Assembly: GCF_001610955.1 (NCBI RefSeq) | Contig: NZ_CP014335.1 | Location: forward strand, 785,001 to 849,000 | Length of the DNA: 64,000 nt | Source of the DNA: Geobacillus thermoleovorans | GTDB lineage: Bacteria; Bacillota; Bacilli; Bacillales; Anoxybacillaceae | Direction of reading: 5' to 3' | Shown here: piece by piece, positions 34,572 through 43,533 of the stretch | Position numbering within the stretch: position 1 is the first letter of the stretch | Layout of the letters: each line of letters begins with the position of its first letter | Program-made: the position numbers and the translations under genes | The notes under the pieces: model-generated | What the model saw: only the letters and a program-made list of their open reading frames with translations | What the model was told of the DNA's origin: nothing | Databases searched by the model: none

Positions 34572-34615
34572 GGCTGTCCGAGAAGGAAAGCTTCCTTCTC
34601 GGACAGCCTCTTTTT
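34572..34615 (+). terminator. Strong terminator of the SpoVA-type operon
   Basis: A perfect 17-bp stem (34572-34588 with 34592-34608) with a 3-nt loop is followed by TCTTTTT. Confidence 0.88.
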
Positions 34616-34656
34616 GTTGCCCTTCTTCTCTGGCGAGGCAAGGATGCCGCCCCGTC

Positions 34657-34977
34657 TTACTCCGGCAGGGACTGCAAAAAGGCGCGCACCTCTTCCGGCG
34701 TTTTGGCGTCAGCGCTGTGCAGATGAGCAATTTTTTTTCCGTTGCGGAAGACAAGCAGGCTCGGGATGCCAAGTACCTGGTATTTCTCGCCAAGTTCCGG
34801 AAACTGGTCACGGTCGATTTCAAACCAATCATATTGTCTATAGTCGCGAACGATGTCATCGATGAACATATTGAGGCGCACGCAGTCCGGACACCAAGTT
34901 GTGTAAAACTTGATGATCGTTGGTTTATCACCGGAAATGACCGCCTCGAATTGCTCCACTGTTTCAATGCGTTTCAC
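34657..34977 (-). CDS. ytpP: Thioredoxin-like protein (YtpP-type)
   Basis: This 106-residue thioredoxin-fold protein has the active site CPDC (FYTTWCPDCVRLN) and the cis-proline loop LGIPSLLVF. The YtpP family matches in length. GGGAGGAAACGAA precedes the ATG. It lies alone between the SpoVA-type operon and small sporulation genes. Its redox partner is unknown. Confidence 0.87.
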   Translation of the reverse strand: MKRIETVEQFEAVISGDKPTIIKFYTTWCPDCVRLNMFIDDIVRDYRQYDWFEIDRDQFPELGEKYQVLGIPSLLVFRNGKKIAHLHSADAKTPEEVRAFLQSLPE

Positions 34978-35105
34978 ATTCGTTTCCTCCCTTTCATGTT
35001 GACGTTCATCTTTACTTTATCATATGGCAAGGCAAAAAAAGAACGGGGATGCCTTCACCTCGGGCAGTCGTTTTTGCATACAACAGTAAGAAAGGGGGGG
35101 AAAGT

Positions 35106-35342
35106 GTGAGCAAAGAACTGGAAAAGGCGCTCGAAGGTTGGGTTGCGTCACGCAAAGAAGGGCATGAAACGTTCATCCGCCTGTTTGAACAATGGGGAAA
35201 GGACTTTAACAAACAGTTGCAAGAAATCGAAAAATTGAACAATGGATTTTTAAAAAGTGTGCAAGGCAACTTAGACTACATCGAGCAATGGTTTGCGAAA
35301 AAGGAGCGGGAATTTGCCGAGCTGTTCCGCCGATTTGGATGA
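35106..35342 (+). CDS. Small helical protein, unknown
   Basis: The gene encodes 78 residues from the GTG at 35106, which has AAGGGGGGGAAA upstream. The product is almost entirely predicted helix (ALEGWVASRKEGHETFIRLFEQWGKDF and on), amphipathic and without cysteine. An upstream in-frame ATG gives an unlikely N-terminus lying over the ribosome site. Function unknown. Confidence 0.62.
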   Translation: MSKELEKALEGWVASRKEGHETFIRLFEQWGKDFNKQLQEIEKLNNGFLKSVQGNLDYIEQWFAKKEREFAELFRRFG

Positions 35343-35418
35343 CAAAATGGCCTTTGCGCCCATACGCCCCGCTAAGCCGGTGAATACGATACAGTAAACG
35401 GAGAAGGAGGTGCACATT

Positions 35419-35547
35419 ATGATGGGCTTCTGCGGTTATGGTTATCCTTACGGCTACGGCTATGGCGGTGGCTATGGCGGTGGCTTTGTGCTGATTGTCG
35501 TGTTGTTCATTTTGTTGATTATTGTCGGCGCGGCATTTGTCGCCTAA
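35419..35547 (+). CDS. yjcZ: YjcZ-family tiny sporulation protein
   Basis: A 42-residue frame starts ATGATGGGCTTC after AGAAGGAGGTG. The protein has a Gly/Tyr-rich head ([19 protein letters not shown]) and a single hydrophobic helix ([19 protein letters not shown]), the exact layout of the YjcZ family made in large amounts in sporulating cells. It lies before spoVIF as in B. subtilis. Confidence 0.9.
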   Translation: MMGFCGYGYPYGYGYGGGYGGGFVLIVVLFILLIIVGAAFVA

Positions 35548-35564
35548 CGGAAAAAGCGAAAGGG

Positions 35565-35606
35565 ATACGGGCCGTTTCGGCGCCACGGAGCGGCTCGTAT
35601 TTTTCT
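35565..35606 (+). terminator. yjcZ terminator
   Basis: ATACGGGCCG (35565-35574) pairs with 35591-35600 with one G-U pair and is followed by TTTTCTTT. Confidence 0.75.
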
Positions 35607-35673
35607 TTCCCTAATTTGATGCACGCCGAGGCGGGAGCATCATACGATATAGCAGGGAGAAGGAGGCGGAACG

Positions 35674-35931
35674 ATGGATCAGCAATTTTTTAAAAACATC
35701 GAAAAGAAAACAGGTGTCAATATGAAAGACGTTTTTGAGCTCGCCAACTCGCTGCAAAACGCCAATTTCAGCGATGAAAAAACGGTGCGCCAAGTGGTGA
35801 AGCGGGTGGCGCAAATTGCCAACCGGAAAGTGCCAAAAGAACTTGAGGACCAAATCGTCAAGGCGATCGTCCATAACGGCAAGCAAATTGATTTCAATAC
35901 GATCGCCAATATGCTGAACAACAAAAAATAA
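35674..35931 (+). CDS. spoVIF: Stage VI sporulation protein F
   Basis: SpoVIF (YjcC) stabilises the late mother-cell regulator GerR and is needed for proper coat assembly in B. subtilis. The 85-residue protein is helical, with FFKNIEKKTGVNMKDVFELA, EKTVRQVVKRVAQIANRKV and a lysine-rich end. GAGAAGGAGGCGG precedes the ATG. It follows yjcZ, as expected from the conserved gene order. Confidence 0.9.
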   Translation: MDQQFFKNIEKKTGVNMKDVFELANSLQNANFSDEKTVRQVVKRVAQIANRKVPKELEDQIVKAIVHNGKQIDFNTIANMLNNKK

Positions 35932-35934
35932 GCG

Positions 35935-35968
35935 AAAGGGAGCTTGCGTGCGCACAGCTCCCTTTTGC
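35935..35968 (+). terminator. spoVIF terminator
   Basis: AAAGGGAGCT (35935-35944) pairs perfectly with 35956-35965 and is followed by T residues. Confidence 0.8.
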
Positions 35969-36048
35969 TCTGCTTGGCTCAGGAGAGCGAAACGATGTTC
36001 GATGATCCCAAGCCTTGGATCAGTGTAGACGAGGCTGTTCTATGGCCA

Positions 36049-36483
36049 TCATTCGAGCGATTTCACCATCGTGACATGTGGGATGCCGGCGTCCATAAAG
36101 ACGCCGGAGACGGTCGTATAGCCGAGCTTTTGGTAAAACGGTTCTGCGTGCGTCTGGGCGTTCAGTTTCGCCGTTTTCGCCCCTTTTGTTTTCGCCAGCT
36201 GTTCGATCGCTTCCATCACCATCCGTCCGGCGCCGCGGCCGCGGTAGGACGGCAGGACGCAAATGCGCTCGATTTTGCCGACGCCTTCGTCAATGAAACG
36301 GAGTCGCCCAGCACCCACCGGTGTTTGGCCATCATACAGGACGAGGTGGAACGAGTCGTCCTCGAATGCGTCGATTTCCTCGTCTTCCGGCACGTTTTGC
36401 TCCTCAATGAATACGAGCCGGCGGACGCGCAAGGCGTCTTCGTACAAAGCGCGATCTTGCGTTGTGCCAATCGCAATGTTCAT
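36049..36483 (-). CDS. yjcF: GNAT acetyltransferase (YjcF-type)
   Basis: This 144-residue GCN5-related N-acetyltransferase has the acetyl-CoA binding motif ERICVLPSYRGRGAGRMVMEA and the C-terminal AEPFYQKLGYTTVSGVFMDAGIPHVTM. I start at the ATG at 36483, one base after the yjcG stop, which is preceded by AAAGGAAA. A longer frame overlaps yjcG. The substrate is unknown. Confidence 0.88.
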   Translation of the reverse strand: MNIAIGTTQDRALYEDALRVRRLVFIEEQNVPEDEEIDAFEDDSFHLVLYDGQTPVGAGRLRFIDEGVGKIERICVLPSYRGRGAGRMVMEAIEQLAKTKGAKTAKLNAQTHAEPFYQKLGYTTVSGVFMDAGIPHVTMVKSLE

Positions 36484-36484
36484 C

Positions 36485-37006
36485 TCAGACCGTTTCCTTT
36501 CCTCCGACGATAAACGTTTCATAGACGGTCCACGAGCCGTTTTCCAGCTGATAGAGAAGATGGAAGCGGTCGACGGTCTCCTCGAAGTGCACATCTTGCA
36601 GCTTCAGCTGGCTGTAGACGTCCGCATATTCTGCGCCCGGCAAATCGCGGCCGATCGTAATGTGAGGCACGAACACAAACTCCGGCTTTCCGGCGAACAA
36701 GCCGCTGTGCAGTTGTTCATGAAGGCGCTCGAGCACGTCGTTTGGTTCCACCTTCAAATAAATGATGTTGCTTGTCGGGTAAAACGAGCTGAATTTCGTC
36801 ACTTTGATCGGAATGGGAGGTGTTTCCGCCGCAATGCGGCGCAACTCTTTCGCCATTTTTTTTATTTGCTCCTCATCCGCTTCAAATGGGTATTTCAGCG
36901 TAATATGCGGCGGGATGAGGGCGTAATGGCTGTCGTACCGTTTCCGGTACGAGTTGGCGAAGTCCTGAATCCGTTTTGGCGGAAAGATCACAATGCCGTA
37001 CTTCAT
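36485..37006 (-). CDS. yjcG: 2H phosphoesterase-superfamily protein (YjcG)
   Basis: The 173-residue protein has two HxT/S catalytic motifs, PPHITLKYPF and VPHITIGRDLPG, that define the 2H superfamily (2'-5' RNA ligase-like, cyclic phosphodiesterases). The ATG at 37006 has AAGGAGGGAAAA upstream. It sits between yjcH and yjcF, in the B. subtilis order. Its natural substrate is not known. Confidence 0.9.
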   Translation of the reverse strand: MKYGIVIFPPKRIQDFANSYRKRYDSHYALIPPHITLKYPFEADEEQIKKMAKELRRIAAETPPIPIKVTKFSSFYPTSNIIYLKVEPNDVLERLHEQLHSGLFAGKPEFVFVPHITIGRDLPGAEYADVYSQLKLQDVHFEETVDRFHLLYQLENGSWTVYETFIVGGKETV

Positions 37007-37104
37007 TTTGTTTTCCCTCCTTGAACCAGTTCTTTTTCCATGCACAGGAAACGCACGGAATGGATGCGGCGGCTTCGACATCTTTGAAGTTGCTCCGTTT
37101 TGTC

Positions 37105-37833
37105 CTATAATGATAAAACAGCGGCTACGGCCCGGGGTACATCCGGCTGCCAATACGTCCACGCATGGCCGCCTTCGAACTCATGGTACGTATAAGCAAA
37201 CCGTTTTTCCATAAACAAGTCCCGCGCCATTCGATTCGGGGTGATAAAATCGCGCACATGGCCATCCGTCGTTTTCACCGCTGTTTCCTCTGTGCCAACA
37301 GAATGGTAAAGCGCAAGGAGCGATGGATCGCGGAATGAGCGGATGCGCGCCAATACCGAGTCATCGATATAGGGGGACTGCATGGCGATTTTCCCAAATG
37401 TATGCGGATACAACAACCCGGCTAGAAGCGACACCGTTCCGCCGAGCGAATCGCCGATCAGCGCCCGGCCTTTGCCCATTTGGTATGTCGGCAGTTCGCG
37501 GTCCAAAAACGGGACGAGCTCATGGGCTAAAAAACGAAGGTATGCTTCGTGCTTTCGTCCTTCCGGGTGGTATTTCTCGTAGCGGTCGTTGACGTTCCGA
37601 TACGGGATGCCGACGACGATCGTCCGGTCGATTGTTCCTTCTGCCATCAGCGTTTCGATGACGGTTTTCATTTTTCCATACATAAAATAATCTTTGCCGT
37701 CTTGCGCGATTAATAAAGAATATTTGTAAAGCGGCGAAAAATTGCTTGGCAAGTAGATGAGCAGTTCGATTTCTTCTTGCAGCTCTCTGCTGTACAACTT
37801 GCAGTCGCGCATCGTTCCTGTTGCTGTCGCCAT
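37105..37833 (-). CDS. yjcH: Alpha/beta-hydrolase esterase (YjcH-type)
   Basis: This protein has 242 residues and an esterase-D/enterochelin-esterase-like fold. The nucleophile motif is GDSLGG (RALIGDSLGGTVSLLAG) and the late histidine is in FEGGHAWTYW. The ATG at 37833 is chosen because GGAGG ends 6 nt upstream, while ATG 37839 abuts it. It is the first gene of the yjcH-yjcG-yjcF group. A 98-nt gap separates it from yjcG. Confidence 0.87.
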   Translation of the reverse strand: MATATGTMRDCKLYSRELQEEIELLIYLPSNFSPLYKYSLLIAQDGKDYFMYGKMKTVIETLMAEGTIDRTIVVGIPYRNVNDRYEKYHPEGRKHEAYLRFLAHELVPFLDRELPTYQMGKGRALIGDSLGGTVSLLAGLLYPHTFGKIAMQSPYIDDSVLARIRSFRDPSLLALYHSVGTEETAVKTTDGHVRDFITPNRMARDLFMEKRFAYTYHEFEGGHAWTYWQPDVPRAVAAVLSL

Positions 37834-37955
37834 GACCATCCTCCATGAAAGCGTAAGTTCATCTGTTATTGTAACATATTTGCGCCCAAAGATGTTAATG
37901 AAGGGCTCGAATTTTTCGCGAATTTGCCGAATCGCACCGCTGACAAAAAAATGGC

Positions 37956-37984
37956 TTGCAAAAACGTGGGGAATGCGTTACATT
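37956..37984 (+). promoter_or_regulatory. Promoter of metI-metC
   Basis: TTGCAA at 37956-37961 and TACATT at 37979-37984 are separated by 17 bp, just upstream of the SAM riboswitch. Confidence 0.65.
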
Positions 37985-38020
37985 TTTATTAAATTTAAAA
38001 AAATTGAATACGCGTCCCAT

Positions 38021-38186
38021 TCTTATCAAGAGAAGCGGAGGGAACTGGCCCAATGAAGCTTCAGCAACCAGCCGCCCGACGGCCAGGTGCTAAATCCAGC
38101 GAATTGAGCATTCAATTCGGCAGATAAGAAGAAGCATGACCCCATGTGTATGGAAAAGTCTTCTTCTTAGAAGACTTTTTTTATTT
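38021..38186 (+). ncRNA. SAM-I riboswitch (S-box) with terminator
   Basis: The aptamer (38021-38134) shows the S-box core: TCTTATCAAGAG, GGAGGGA, TGGCCC, ATGAAGC, GCAACC, GGTGCTAAATCC and the closing GGCAGATAAGA that pairs with the 5' end. A terminator follows at 38156-38177 (AAGTCTTCT/AGAAGACTT, then T residues). High SAM favours the aptamer and termination, switching off metI-metC. Confidence 0.95.
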
Positions 38187-38331
38187 ATTCAAGCGGCCGC
38201 TTCCATCAACCGCGAGGCGGTTTCGGACGAAGGCGCTTGGCCGCTGCCCAACGGACAGTGGTGCTTCGTTGGGCATTAAGTGGTCGGCCGTTGATCCATG
38301 ATGGAATTTTCAGCAGAAGGAGAGAGATGAG

Positions 38332-39435
38332 ATGGAGAAACTGGAGACGTTGTTAGCGCAAATTGGCAACCGGAGCGAAACGGTGACGGGGACGGTCAAC
38401 CCGCCGGTTTATTTTTCCACCGCCTACCGCCATGCCGGCATCGGAGAGTCGACCGGGTTTGACTACATCCGCACCGGCAACCCCACGCGCAAAATCGTCG
38501 AAGAAGCGATCGCGAGACTGGAAGGCGGCGACCAAGGCTATGCGTTCAGCTCCGGCATGGCCGCCATTCAGACGGTGCTCGCCTTGTTTGAGAGCGGAGA
38601 TGAGTTTCTCGTATCGGCCGACCTTTACGGCGGCACGTACCGCCTGTTTGAGCGCGGCTGGCGCAAGTATGGTCTTGGATTCCATTACGTCGATTTTGCT
38701 GATCTCGCTACGGTGGAAGCGTGTATCACCGAAAAAACGAAAGCGATTTTCCTGGAAACACCGACGAACCCGCTTATGCATGAGACCGATATCCGCGCCG
38801 TCTCCGAATTCGCCAAGCGGCATGGGCTTTTGTTGATCGTTGACAACACGTTTTATACACCGGTGCTTCAACGCCCGATCGAACAAGGCGCCGATATTGT
38901 CATCCACAGCGCCACGAAATATTTAGGCGGCCATAACGACGTGTTGGCTGGCCTTGTCGTCGCCAAGGGCGAGGAGCTCTGTCAACGCCTGGCCGAGTAT
39001 CAGAACGCCATCGGCGCGGTTTTGTCGCCGTTTGATTCGTGGCTGTTGATTCGCGGGATGAAAACGCTGGCGCTAAGGATGCGCCAGCATGAAGAAAACG
39101 CCAAGCGCATCAGCGCCTTTTTGCGCGAACATGAAGATGTTACAGACGTCTTATATCCAGGAAGAGGCGGGATGCTGTCGTTCCGGATTGCCGATGAAAA
39201 GTGGGTGAACGGGTTTTTAAAAAGCTTGCGCCTCATTACGTTCGCGGAAAGCCTGGGCGGAGTCGAAAGCTTTATTACGTACCCAGCGACGCAGACGCAT
39301 GCGGACATTCCTGAGGAAATCCGCATCCAAAACGGTATTTGCAACCGGCTGCTCCGTTTCTCGGTCGGCATTGAGCACGCTGACGATTTGATCGCCGACT
39401 TGGCGCAGGCATTGAAAAACATGAAAGAGGTGTAA
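38332..39435 (+). CDS. metI: Cystathionine gamma-synthase / O-acetylhomoserine thiolyase (MetI)
   Basis: MetI is a PLP enzyme that makes cystathionine (or homocysteine) from an activated homoserine. The 367-residue product has the PLP-lysine region HSATKYLGGHNDV near residue 196 and the Cys/Met-metabolism motifs (YIRTGNPTRKIVEEAIARLEGG; SSGMAAIQT). GAAGGAGAGAGATGAG precedes the ATG. It is controlled by the upstream SAM riboswitch. Confidence 0.94.
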   Translation: MEKLETLLAQIGNRSETVTGTVNPPVYFSTAYRHAGIGESTGFDYIRTGNPTRKIVEEAIARLEGGDQGYAFSSGMAAIQTVLALFESGDEFLVSADLYGGTYRLFERGWRKYGLGFHYVDFADLATVEACITEKTKAIFLETPTNPLMHETDIRAVSEFAKRHGLLLIVDNTFYTPVLQRPIEQGADIVIHSATKYLGGHNDVLAGLVVAKGEELCQRLAEYQNAIGAVLSPFDSWLLIRGMKTLALRMRQHEENAKRISAFLREHEDVTDVLYPGRGGMLSFRIADEKWVNGFLKSLRLITFAESLGGVESFITYPATQTHADIPEEIRIQNGICNRLLRFSVGIEHADDLIADLAQALKNMKEV

Positions 39436-39438
39436 GCG

Positions 39439-40620
39439 ATGGAACAGGAATGGTCGTTTTCGACGAAACTGCTCCATAACGAATGGAAAGTCGACCGCGA
39501 AACGGGGGCGGTGAGCGTGCCGATCCAGCACGCCTCCACGTTCCATCAGTTCGATTTCGATTCATTCGGCAAATACGACTACAGCCGCTCCGGCAACCCG
39601 ACGCGCGAGGCGCTTGAGGAAACGATCGCGGCGTTAGAAGGCGGAACGCGCGGGTTTGCGTTCGCTTCTGGCATGGCGGCTATTTCAACGGCGTTTTTGC
39701 TTCTCTCAAAAGGCGACCACGTGCTCGTGACCGAAGACGTCTACGGCGGCACGTACCGGATGATTACGGAGGTGCTCGGCCGCTTTGGCATTGAACATAC
39801 GTTTGTCGATATGACCGATTTAAACGCAGTGGCGGAAAACATCCGGCCGAACACGAAAGTCATTTATATGGAAACGCCGTCCAATCCATTGTTAAAAGTG
39901 ACCGATATTCAAGGCGTCGTCAAGTTGGCGAAGGCGCATGGCTGTTTGACATTCTTGGATAATACGTTCATGACGCCGGCGTTGCAGCGGCCGCTTGATC
40001 TTGGAGTCGATGTCGTCCTTCACAGCGCCACGAAATTTTTAGCCGGCCATAGCGACGTCGTCGCCGGGCTGGCGGTCGTGAAAGACGAGGAATTGGGAAA
40101 AGAATTGTACAAACTGCAAAACGCGTTTGGCGCCGTCCTTGGCGTCCAAGATGCGTGGCTTGTGCTGCGGGGATTAAAAACGCTCCACGTTCGGCTGAAG
40201 CAGTCGTCTGAATCAGCGGCCGCCATCGCCAAGTATTTGGCTTGTCATCCAAAGGTCGAAAAAGTGTATTATCCGGGGCTGGAGAACCACCCAGGCCATG
40301 ACATCCAGCGCCATCAGGCGGCCGGGTTTGGCGCTGTGCTGTCGTTCCGTTTAGCCGATGAAGAAGCGGCTCGGACGTTCGTCCGAAACGTCCGCTTGCC
40401 GGTGTTTGCTGTCAGCCTTGGGGCGGTCGAGTCAATTTTATCGCACCCAGCGAAAATGTCGCATGCGGCGATGCCAAAAGAAGAGAGGCTCCGGCGCGGC
40501 ATTACCGACGGCTTGTTGCGGCTGAGCGTCGGGCTTGAGGATGTCAACGATTTGATCGCCGATTTTGAGCAGGCGTTGTCGTTTGTCAATGAGCATCCAT
40601 CGGTCGTTCCGACGCGGTAA
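39439..40620 (+). CDS. metC: Cystathionine beta-lyase (MetC)
   Basis: MetC cleaves cystathionine to homocysteine, pyruvate and ammonia. The 393-residue PLP protein has HSATKFLAGHSDVV (PLP lysine near residue 199), YSRSGNPTREALEETIAALEGG and ESILSHPAKMSHAAMP. It begins 3 nt after metI, so they are co-transcribed under the SAM riboswitch. Confidence 0.94.
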   Translation: MEQEWSFSTKLLHNEWKVDRETGAVSVPIQHASTFHQFDFDSFGKYDYSRSGNPTREALEETIAALEGGTRGFAFASGMAAISTAFLLLSKGDHVLVTEDVYGGTYRMITEVLGRFGIEHTFVDMTDLNAVAENIRPNTKVIYMETPSNPLLKVTDIQGVVKLAKAHGCLTFLDNTFMTPALQRPLDLGVDVVLHSATKFLAGHSDVVAGLAVVKDEELGKELYKLQNAFGAVLGVQDAWLVLRGLKTLHVRLKQSSESAAAIAKYLACHPKVEKVYYPGLENHPGHDIQRHQAAGFGAVLSFRLADEEAARTFVRNVRLPVFAVSLGAVESILSHPAKMSHAAMPKEERLRRGITDGLLRLSVGLEDVNDLIADFEQALSFVNEHPSVVPTR

Positions 40621-40622
40621 CG

Positions 40623-40667
40623 ACAAAGGTATGCATCGTTTCGGCGGATGCATACCTTTGTTTTTTT
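40623..40667. terminator. Bidirectional terminator after metC
   Basis: A 15-bp perfect stem (40623-40637 with 40647-40661) is followed by seven T residues. It also lies at the end of the convergent gene at 40670. Confidence 0.88.
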
Positions 40668-40669
40668 CG

Positions 40670-40879
40670 TTACACTTCCCGAACAAAGTTGACGGCTGTC
40701 AGCGGAATGAGCACCGTGCGCGTTTCCCGCTCGTATCCGCCCGCTTCCGCCCTAAGCTCGATCGTTCCGTCCTCGACATCGGTGAGTCGTCCCTCTATTA
40801 AGTTGTTGTCCGTCGCGACTTGGATCGTTTCCCCGATGAGGCGGCGGAGCTGCTCTTCGAATGTGGTCGCAAAGTCCAT
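40670..40879 (-). CDS. Small LSm-like protein (DUF2642-type), possible coat protein
   Basis: This 69-residue protein reads LRRLIGETIQVATDNNLIEG and VLIPLTAVNFVREV, a compact beta-barrel pattern like that of DUF2642/CotP-neighbour small spore proteins. GAAAGGAGGGAGG precedes the ATG. It resembles the C-terminal domain of the neighbouring 169-residue protein. Function unknown. Confidence 0.68.
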   Translation of the reverse strand: MDFATTFEEQLRRLIGETIQVATDNNLIEGRLTDVEDGTIELRAEAGGYERETRTVLIPLTAVNFVREV

Positions 40880-41027
40880 TGTCTCCTCCCTCCTTTCAGT
40901 CTAAAAGGCCGGTGATTTAAGGAGAAATACTGCTCTCCAACAGTGTTTCTCAAATTGAAAAACCTTGCAACACCATCACTTCATTCCTTGTGATTTCTCA
41001 TAAATCGAGCGAATCCATTGTTTTTCA

Positions 41028-41537
41028 TCAGCCTTCTAAACGGGTGATGGCTTGAATGCTGGCAAACGGAATGTAAACGAAACGCCCGAGCGCATCCTCA
41101 AGCACGGCATAATCGTTTCGGACGGCGATGACTGTGCCGCTCACCGGGCCGAAATTGACCGTAATTTCTACTCTCTCCCCAATCAAGTCCTCGAGCTCGT
41201 CGCCAATATCTTCCGCGGGTGGCGCCCCTGTGCGCAACTCGGTCAAAATGGCTTGCAACAGTTCGCGCTCGTCCTCCAAAATGTCCCGCTGTTCTTGCTC
41301 CTCATCAAGAATGCGGCGCAAAATTCGTTCGGCATCTTCCCCGTGATCGGCGATGGCTTCTAATAGAGAGACAATTTGTTCGACGGCCGAATCATCCAAA
41401 TCTAGTTTTTCAAGCCATTTGCGGATCTTTTTCAGCTCTTTCACTGCTTCGCGCAAATGTTTATGTCCCAACGCCTCTTCCTCCTTCCTTTTCTTCCATT
41501 CGTTAACTACGTTATGCACCGCTCTTTCATTCGACAC
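41028..41537 (-). CDS. Coiled-coil protein with C-terminal LSm-like domain, possible coat protein
   Basis: The 169-residue product has a charged coiled-coil N-terminal part (about residues 10-100, with many Glu, Leu, Lys) and a C-terminal small barrel (LEDLIGERVEITVNFGPVSG to YIPFASIQAITRLEG) similar to the 69-residue neighbour. This mix is seen in several Bacillaceae spore coat proteins. It has its own promoter region and is not overlapping its neighbours. Confidence 0.65.
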   Translation of the reverse strand: MSNERAVHNVVNEWKKRKEEEALGHKHLREAVKELKKIRKWLEKLDLDDSAVEQIVSLLEAIADHGEDAERILRRILDEEQEQRDILEDERELLQAILTELRTGAPPAEDIGDELEDLIGERVEITVNFGPVSGTVIAVRNDYAVLEDALGRFVYIPFASIQAITRLEG

Positions 41538-41716
41538 GGGTGCGTATCCGAGGAAGAAAGAACGATTTTTTTAGCCACGGGCATGGGGAAAACGGTTGAA
41601 CTTTGTCGGGGGAATGACAGGTAAATGATAGGACAATTCTACTGTTTTCCTAAAAAATCAACGATTGCCTCTCACCGTTAAGAGAAAAAATGGATATATA
41701 GTGGATGAGGTGATTG

Positions 41717-42415
41717 ATGATGGTGCCAGAGCGAAAAAAAGACTTCATCAGCGTCGTCATTCCGTGTTATAACGCATCCCGTTATATTGAGGACTGCCTA
41801 AATGGGCTGTTCAATCAAACATATCGCCAGTTTGAAGCGATTATTGTCGATGACGGATCGGACGATGGGAGCGAAGAAGTCGTGAAGCGGTGGATGAACG
41901 ACCATTCCCCGTTCTTCCCGGTCGTCTATATCAAACTCCCGCGCAACGTCGGTTTTGCCGGGGCGCTCAATGTCGGCTACTTTTTAAGCAAAGGTGAGTA
42001 CATCGCTGTCCATGACGCCGACGATATTTCCCATCCGGAGCGGTTCGAAAAACAATGGAAATTTTTGAACGAGCACCCGCACATCGCTTTAATCGGCACG
42101 AATTACGCCGCCTTTCCCGACGGACACTTCGACCGAAAGACGCCCGCCAACTGGCTCGCTTACGGGCGCGACATCCGCCGCGTCTATGCGGAAGGGAAAC
42201 ATTGCATTTGCCACGGCACGATCATGTTCCGCGGCGCCGTGTTTGACCAACTCGGCGGGCCGACAAGGCGGATTCGCGGCGCCGAAGATTATGAGTTTAT
42301 TGTCAAATGTTTAAACGCCAAGCTGGAAGTGGAAAATTTGCCTGACATTTTGTACTACTACCGCAGCCATCCGCAACAGCGCTCGCGCCAGTTTTATAAG
42401 AAAGGAGGGAGCTGA
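41717..42415 (+). CDS. Family 2 glycosyltransferase
   Basis: A GT2 enzyme of about 232 residues with a GT-A fold: SVVIPCYNASRYIEDCLNGL at the N-terminus, IIVDDGSDDGS for UDP-sugar binding, and the metal-binding HDADDIS. A GAEDYEFI motif follows. Starts at ATG 41717 or 41720 are both possible, with GAGGTG upstream. It is 2 nt upstream of the next glycosyltransferase, so the three genes here form an operon. Confidence 0.9.
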   Translation: MMVPERKKDFISVVIPCYNASRYIEDCLNGLFNQTYRQFEAIIVDDGSDDGSEEVVKRWMNDHSPFFPVVYIKLPRNVGFAGALNVGYFLSKGEYIAVHDADDISHPERFEKQWKFLNEHPHIALIGTNYAAFPDGHFDRKTPANWLAYGRDIRRVYAEGKHCICHGTIMFRGAVFDQLGGPTRRIRGAEDYEFIVKCLNAKLEVENLPDILYYYRSHPQQRSRQFYKKGGS

Positions 42416-42417
42416 TC

Positions 42418-43533
42418 ATGCGCGTATTCATGGTGCTAGATGGCCTTGACTTTGGAGGAACGGAAACGCACGCCTTCAGCCTAGCGAAAGAAATGGCCGC
42501 CCGCGGCGTTCATGTGGCCGTCGCCGCCCGCGGCGGGTCACTGGCCGATCGTTTTAGGGAAGCCGGCTGTTCAATTTATTTCATCGATTTTCCAACAGCG
42601 ATCGAGATAGACGAACAACGGAAAGAACAGCTCATTCAGCAGCTTGAGGCGGTGATGAAGAAGGAAAACATCTCGATCGTTCATGCCCACCAGACGCCAT
42701 CCGGCATCCTCGCTGCCACCGCTGCGCGCCGCCGCGGCATCCCGGTCGTCTTTACCGCCCATGGCACGTACTATCCGCCAGCCGAGCTTGAAGAGATGCT
42801 CCGTCTTGCTTCTGCTGCGATTGCTGTCAGTCCGCCCGTCGAGCGGCATATTGTCCCGCTCATTTCCAAACGGGTTCTCATCCCGAACGGCATTGACACG
42901 AACGAGTTTGCCCCGCTCGGCCGCGGAGGGCGGCAGACGCTTGGCATCCCGGACGACGCCTTGGTCATCGTCTATAGCAGCCGCCTCGCCTGGGCGAAAG
43001 CTGGCATTTGTTTTATGTTTTTAAAAGCGTGCAAAGATGTCAAACGGCTGTTTCCGAACTTGCACGCCGTCGTTGTCGGAGACGGCCCGCGCTTTTCTGA
43101 CGTGCAGAGCCTTGTCCGCCTCATTCACCAAACGTGCCGCGAGTCGTTTCTCCATCTCGTTGGCGAACAAAGCGATATGGCTGTGTATTACTCACTCGCT
43201 GACGTTGTTGTCGGCACCGGCCGTGTCGCTCTAGAAGCGATGGCATGCGGCAAACCGGTGCTCGCCGCTGGCAACCACGGCTACTTCGGCGTTGTCGAGC
43301 CAAGCGGTTATGCCGAAGCATGGGAGTGTTACTTTGGCGATCACGGCTCGCGCCAAGGGTGCAGCCGCTATCTTCTTTCCCAAGACTTAAAACGGCTGCT
43401 TGCCTCCCCCTCATACCGCGAACAACTAGGCACGGCCGGACGGGAGTGGGTGAGACAGCAGTTTCATATCAAAACGTGTGTCGACCAAGTGCTTGGCGTA
43501 TATGCATCCTTGTTGAAAGGGGAATCGTCATGA
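42418..43533 (+). CDS. GT4 glycosyltransferase
   Basis: This 371-residue GT-B enzyme has an N-terminal acceptor lobe (MVLDGLDFGGTETHAFSLAKEM; HAHQTPSGILAAT) and a C-terminal donor lobe (GRVALEAMACGKPVLAAGNHG). AAAGGAGGGAGC precedes the ATG. Its stop overlaps the next start (ATGA), consistent with coupled translation. Confidence 0.9.
   Translation: MRVFMVLDGLDFGGTETHAFSLAKEMAARGVHVAVAARGGSLADRFREAGCSIYFIDFPTAIEIDEQRKEQLIQQLEAVMKKENISIVHAHQTPSGILAATAARRRGIPVVFTAHGTYYPPAELEEMLRLASAAIAVSPPVERHIVPLISKRVLIPNGIDTNEFAPLGRGGRQTLGIPDDALVIVYSSRLAWAKAGICFMFLKACKDVKRLFPNLHAVVVGDGPRFSDVQSLVRLIHQTCRESFLHLVGEQSDMAVYYSLADVVVGTGRVALEAMACGKPVLAAGNHGYFGVVEPSGYAEAWECYFGDHGSRQGCSRYLLSQDLKRLLASPSYREQLGTAGREWVRQQFHIKTCVDQVLGVYASLLKGESS

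Noticed and set aside
33357..34967. 536-codon minus-strand frame opposite the DUF421 gene and thioredoxin region
   Set aside because: It covers three well-supported plus-strand features and a strong terminator, and its composition is Ser/Arg/Phe-rich as expected of antisense.
43245..43529. N-terminal extension of the pyruvyl transferase
   Set aside because: It lies entirely inside the preceding glycosyltransferase gene in another frame. The ATG at 43530 overlaps the stop and has a ribosome site.
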